A DNA stretch of 64,000 bases, from NCBI RefSeq assembly GCF_004342985.1, contig NZ_SMBO01000005.1:310001-374000 (forward strand), in the 5' to 3' direction. Both the position numbers and the translations under genes were made by a program. The notes below the pieces were generated by a model that saw only the letters and a list, made by a program, of their open reading frames with translations, was not told where the DNA came from and did not search any database. Source of the DNA: Novosphingobium sp. PhB57 (GTDB lineage Bacteria; Pseudomonadota; Alphaproteobacteria; Sphingomonadales; Sphingomonadaceae). Shown one piece after another: positions 61,061 through 64,000 of this stretch; position 1 is the first letter of the stretch, and each line of letters opens with the position of its first letter.

Positions 61061-61168
61061 ATGGAGCGTCTGGAATCCGTATTTTGCGTCTGCGAGTTCA
61101 AGGTATTGTGCGCTGCGGTGTGCTGTTCCGGTAGCCTCGCACTCGTGACGATACTGCTATTGACCTGA
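61061..61168 (+). CDS. Candidate 35-residue Cys-rich small membrane protein
   Basis: ATG at 61061 is preceded by a strong AGGAGAG 5-6 bases upstream and opens 35 codons: MERLESVFCVCEFKVLCAAV then a hydrophobic end (ALVTILLLT). Five cysteines fall in the first 22 residues, and the C-terminal half could span or dock on the membrane. It overlaps the 3' end of the convergent marR by 12 bp. I recognise no family. The ribosome site and start spacing are the only positive evidence, so this is a candidate, not an established gene. Confidence 0.4.
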   Translation: MERLESVFCVCEFKVLCAAVCCSGSLALVTILLLT

Positions 61169-61657
61169 CCGGCCTGAACCTTCCGGAGATCCCCGGTTGT
61201 CCAGCGCGCCGTTGTCGAGCGTACTGGGCGCGCCCATCTCGATCATCCGGTCGTTCAAGGTTCTCAGGATAGACAGGAACGTGTTCAGGTCCTCAAAGCC
61301 CAGGACCTCGAAAAACTGCGCTGCGAAGGCATCCCGGTGCGGTTCCACCTCGCGGATGACCGCGCGCCCCGCTTCCGTCAGATTGATCCGCTTCGCCCGC
61401 CGGTCACTGGGATCGGGGCTCCGCGCCACAAGCCCATCCCGCTCCAGCCCGTCGATCGCCTCGGTCACCGTGCGCGGCGCCTGACCCAGCGCGTCGGCAA
61501 TATCGGTAGAACGCATCGCGCCGCATCTTTCCATCAGCAACAGCAGCTTGAGCTGCGCCAGCGACGCCCCATGCGCCCGCATCCGGTCATTGAAGAGCCG
61601 GTGCATGCGCAGATGCAGATCGCGCATCTGTTCGAGGACTTCCTGCTGGATGCTCAT
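61157..61657 (-). CDS. MarR-family transcriptional regulator
   Basis: This 166-residue winged-helix regulator has LAQLKLLLLMERCGAMRSTDIADALGQAPRTVTEAIDGLERDGLVARSPDPSDRRAKRINLTEAGRAV (about 33-100), including the DxRxK-type wing (DPSDRRAKRINLT). It is divergent from the EmrA/EmrB efflux genes, with 111 bp between starts, and so probably represses them and responds to a toxic compound. An imperfect palindrome lies in the shared spacer. The C-terminus is low-complexity (DNGALDNRGSPEGSGRSGQ). Confidence 0.9.
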   Translation of the reverse strand: MSIQQEVLEQMRDLHLRMHRLFNDRMRAHGASLAQLKLLLLMERCGAMRSTDIADALGQAPRTVTEAIDGLERDGLVARSPDPSDRRAKRINLTEAGRAVIREVEPHRDAFAAQFFEVLGFEDLNTFLSILRTLNDRMIEMGAPSTLDNGALDNRGSPEGSGRSGQ

Positions 61658-61677
61658 GTCGAGAAATAGTGTGGGAC

Positions 61678-61701
61678 CATATCAAATGCCATTGCCATAT
61701 G
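61678..61701. promoter_or_regulatory. Candidate MarR operator
   Basis: An imperfect palindrome with CATAT arms (CATATCAAATG ... CATTGCCATATG) lies in the marR-emrA spacer, 21 bases upstream of the marR start. Its place and symmetry suit autorepression and control of the pump. Confidence 0.45.
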
Positions 61702-61768
61702 CTCCGCGCGGGTGCAAGTGCATGTCCATCACTGCTGCGATGCAGCAATAAGGCATGAGTAACGATTG

Positions 61769-62965
61769 ATGGCAAACGATGTGAGCGGGTCGCACGAAGG
61801 TCCCCAGAATGCCCCCGACAGCGAATCCGGCGCCTCCCCGGCAGCCGAAACCGCGAATCGGCCTTCCGCGCTCAAGCGCCCGGGCGTGCGCCGCGCGCTG
61901 TTCGTCGGGGTGCTGGTGGTGATCGTCGCGGGCGGCGCCTGGCTGCTTCACTACGAAACGCGGGGCAAGTACCTTCAGGACACCAACGACGCCTATATCC
62001 AGGCGGACGCGGTCACCATTTCGCCCAAGATCTCCGGCTATGTCGAGGACGTGCTCGTCGGCGACAACCAGGACGTGAAGGCCGGCCAGCCGCTCGTCCG
62101 CATCGACCCGCGCGACTACAATGCCCAGGCGGAGCAGTACCAGGCGCAGATCGACGTCGCCAAGGCCAATGCCGATAACGTGCGCGCCGGCATCGGCGAG
62201 CAGGAAGCCGGCATCGCCCAGGCCCGCGCCCAGCTGGCCTCGGCCGAGGAAGACGCCCGCTACGCCGAGCGCGAGGCCGCCCGCTATGCCCCGCTGGCCG
62301 CCAGCGGCGCCGAGACGAAGCAGCAGCTCGCCTCCTTGCGCAACCAGGCCGCCAAGGCCCGCGCCGCCGCCGATGCGCAGCGCGCCGCCGTGCTTTCGGC
62401 CGAGCGCCGGATCGGTTCGCTCAACGCCCAGATCCGCCAGGCCGAGGCCCAGGGCGAAGCCGCCCGCGCCCAGCTGGCCGCCGCCCATGTCAATGTCGGC
62501 TCCACCGTGCTCAAGGCCAGCATCGACGGCCGCATCGGCGACCGTACCGTGCGCACCGGGCAGTTCGTGCAGGCCGGCACCCGCCTGATGTCGGTGGTGC
62601 CGCTGACCAAGCTCTACGTCACCGCCAACTTCAAGGAAACGCAGATCGGCCTGATGCACGCCGGCCAGCCCGCGACCATCCAGGTGGACGCGCTGGACGG
62701 CACCAGGATCCGCGGCCACGTCGAATCCATCTCGCCGGGCACGGGCGCGCAGTTCTCCCTGCTGCCGCCCCAGAACGCGACCGGCAACTTCACCAAGATC
62801 GTCCAGCGCGTGCCCGTGCGCATCGCCATCGACGCCGGACCCGAGGCGCGCCGCGTCCTCGTGCCCGGCCTTTCGGTCACCGTCACGGTCGACACCCTGG
62901 CCGCCAAGGGCACCCAGGGCGCCGTGGCCAAGCAGGAAAAGGCACGCCGGGACGATAACCGGTGA
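61769..62965 (+). CDS. emrA: EmrA-type membrane fusion protein (HlyD family)
   Basis: This periplasmic adaptor of a drug efflux system has 398 residues. An N-terminal helix (LFVGVLVVIVAGGAWLL, about 47-63) anchors it. The lipoyl-like half (TNDAYIQADAVTISPKISGYVEDVLVGDNQDVKAGQPLVRIDPRDY) is followed by a long Ala/Gln/Arg-rich coiled coil (about 120-240) and the second beta-barrel part (GRIGDRTVRTGQFVQAGT, LYVTANFKETQIGLMHAGQPATIQVDAL). ATG 61769 is taken over the adjacent TTG at 61766. The stop overlaps the emrB start by GTGA. Confidence 0.92.
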   Translation: MANDVSGSHEGPQNAPDSESGASPAAETANRPSALKRPGVRRALFVGVLVVIVAGGAWLLHYETRGKYLQDTNDAYIQADAVTISPKISGYVEDVLVGDNQDVKAGQPLVRIDPRDYNAQAEQYQAQIDVAKANADNVRAGIGEQEAGIAQARAQLASAEEDARYAEREAARYAPLAASGAETKQQLASLRNQAAKARAAADAQRAAVLSAERRIGSLNAQIRQAEAQGEAARAQLAAAHVNVGSTVLKASIDGRIGDRTVRTGQFVQAGTRLMSVVPLTKLYVTANFKETQIGLMHAGQPATIQVDALDGTRIRGHVESISPGTGAQFSLLPPQNATGNFTKIVQRVPVRIAIDAGPEARRVLVPGLSVTVTVDTLAAKGTQGAVAKQEKARRDDNR

Positions 62966-64000
62966 GCCGATCCGCTTCCGTTTCGTCCCCGGCCCGGTCG
63001 CCGGCCGAACCGCCGGCGCCGCCGGAAACCGAGCAGCGCGCCGATGCCGCCGCCTGGCTGGCCGTGGCCGCGGGCACGCTGGGCGCGCTGATGGCGACGC
63101 TGGACGTCTCCATCGTCAACAGCTCGCTGCCCACGATCCAGGGCGAGATCGGCGCCAGCGGCACCGAAGGCACCTGGATCGCCACGGCCTATCTCGTGGC
63201 CGAGATCGTCATCATTCCACTGTCCGGCTGGCTTGAACGCCTGCTGGGCCTTCGCACCCTGCTGCTCGTCGCCTCGGCGCTGTTCACCCTGTTCTCGATC
63301 ATGTGCGGCCTTTCGACCACCCTGCCGATGATGATCGTCGGCCGCGTGGGCCAGGGCTTCACGGGCGGCGCGCTGATCCCCACCGCCATGACCATCGTGG
63401 CGACACGATTGCCCCGCGCCCAGCAGCCGATCGGCAATGCCCTGTTCGGCGCGACCGCGCTGCTCGGGCCGGTGGTCGGCCCCGTGCTGGGCGGCTGGCT
63501 GACCGAGAACGTCAGCTGGCACTATGCCTTCTTCCTCAACCTGCCGGTCGGCATCGCACTGGCGACGCTGCTGCTGGTGGCCATCCCGCACCAGAAATCC
63601 AACCTCGGCCTCATCCGCGAGGCGGACTGGATGGGCATTCTCGGCCTGGCCCTCGGCCTGGGCGGACTGACCGTGGTGCTGGAGGAAGGCGAGCGCGAGC
63701 AGTGGTTCTCCTCCGGCCTCATCATCTCGCTGACGGCGGTATCGGTGTTCGGGATGGTGCTGATCGCGCTGGGCCAGATTTTCGCGCGCAAGCCGGTGAT
63801 CCAGCTCAAGCTCCTGCTGAACCGGCAATTCGGCAGCGTCGTCGCCATGGTCACCGTGGTGGGCATGGTGATCTACGGCACGTCCTACGTGATCCCGCAG
63901 TTCCTTTCGACGATCGCCGGATACAATTCGCTGCAATCGGGGCAGGTGGTGATGCTTTCGGGCATCCCGGTCATGCTGATGATGCCGATTACGCCCTGGC
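62962..64000 (+). CDS. emrB: EmrB/QacA-type MFS drug efflux pump, 5' part
   Basis: GTG at 62962 overlaps the emrA stop and opens a frame that runs past the window end, giving about 346 codons of a protein usually near 500 residues. After a Pro/Ala-rich cytosolic start, helix 1 holds LGALMATLDVSIVNSSLPTIQGE, the DHA2 family signature with the buried Asp, followed by WIATAYLVAEIVIIPLSGWL and GRVGQGFTGGALIPTAMT, and motif C-like GPVVGPVLGGWL. It is the inner-membrane partner of EmrA and needs an outer-membrane channel not seen here. Confidence 0.93.
   Translation, partial: MSRSASVSSPARSPAEPPAPPETEQRADAAAWLAVAAGTLGALMATLDVSIVNSSLPTIQGEIGASGTEGTWIATAYLVAEIVIIPLSGWLERLLGLRTLLLVASALFTLFSIMCGLSTTLPMMIVGRVGQGFTGGALIPTAMTIVATRLPRAQQPIGNALFGATALLGPVVGPVLGGWLTENVSWHYAFFLNLPVGIALATLLLVAIPHQKSNLGLIREADWMGILGLALGLGGLTVVLEEGEREQWFSSGLIISLTAVSVFGMVLIALGQIFARKPVIQLKLLLNRQFGSVVAMVTVVGMVIYGTSYVIPQFLSTIAGYNSLQSGQVVMLSGIPVMLMMPITPW

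Noticed and set aside
60865..61101. A 78-codon minus-strand ORF upstream of fbp
   Set aside because: No ribosome site, serine/arginine-rich composition, and it overlaps the better-supported small + strand ORF.
1..64000. tRNA, rRNA, CRISPR arrays, insertion sequences or phage genes
   Set aside because: I looked for these on both strands and saw no supporting sequence; small structured RNAs could still be missed without computation.

Overview
The window is a G+C-rich, tightly packed alphaproteobacterial chromosome segment, most likely from a sphingomonad and probably Novosphingobium. Three things support this. The mannonate dehydratase keeps every catalytic position known from the Novosphingobium aromaticivorans enzyme, shifted by one residue. 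The xylose genes are close in sequence to the Caulobacter xylXABCD products. The TonB-dependent receptor is of the Caulobacter/Xanthomonas/sphingomonad type. This assignment rests on recalled family knowledge, not on a database search. I see no tRNA, rRNA, CRISPR array, integrase or insertion sequence.

Layout. (1) 1-11155, + strand: a compact operon for acidic galactan or arabinogalactan: partial GH35, GH53, GH105, GH115, a GPH-type sugar symporter and a second GH35. (2) 11172-21903: an IclR regulator and MHS transporter, a CDP-alcohol phosphotransferase / TauE-SafE / RimK-like ATP-grasp group, cstA with its small partner gene, a small zinc-ribbon protein, and a divergent LysR/MFS pair. (3) 21904-46594: a glucuronoxylan regulon containing a GH43, a polysaccharide deacetylase, a GDSL esterase, a TonB receptor, the minus-strand operon GH3-manD-exuT-uxaC-uxuB-GH35, GH67, a LacI regulator, a sugar porter and the oxidative xylose genes xylC-xylB-xylX. 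(4) 46595-49510: a DUF3182-like gene, an alpha/beta hydrolase and a stress-type SDR. (5) 49569-58081: a minus-strand operon GH130-glgC-glgX-treZ-treY for glycogen/maltodextrin and trehalose. (6) 58440-64000: an MscS channel, class I FBPase, an unlisted 35-codon ORF, MarR, and an EmrA/EmrB pump whose EmrB runs off the window.

The main biology is in region 3. Xylo-oligosaccharides carrying (methyl)glucuronic acid would enter through the TonB receptor. GH67 removes the uronic acid and GH3/GH43 release pentose. Glucuronate passes through UxaC, UxuB and ManD to 2-keto-3-deoxygluconate. Xylose passes through XylB, XylC and, after a dehydratase not seen here, XylX (Weimberg route). Copies of one 14-bp near-palindrome, TGNTAGCGSTAYCW, lie upstream of the GH43 gene, the TonB receptor (two copies), the GH67/GH3 divergent pair, the lacI gene and the xylX operon. 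This suggests one LacI-family repressor controls uptake, debranching, uronate and xylose catabolism together. At the receptor the two operators bracket a well-formed promoter. Two copies of a 77-bp hairpin element in opposite orientation bracket about 18.7 kb of this regulon.

The least understood locus is the RimK-like ATP-grasp protein with a membrane-anchored C-terminal extension, translationally coupled to a TauE/SafE permease.
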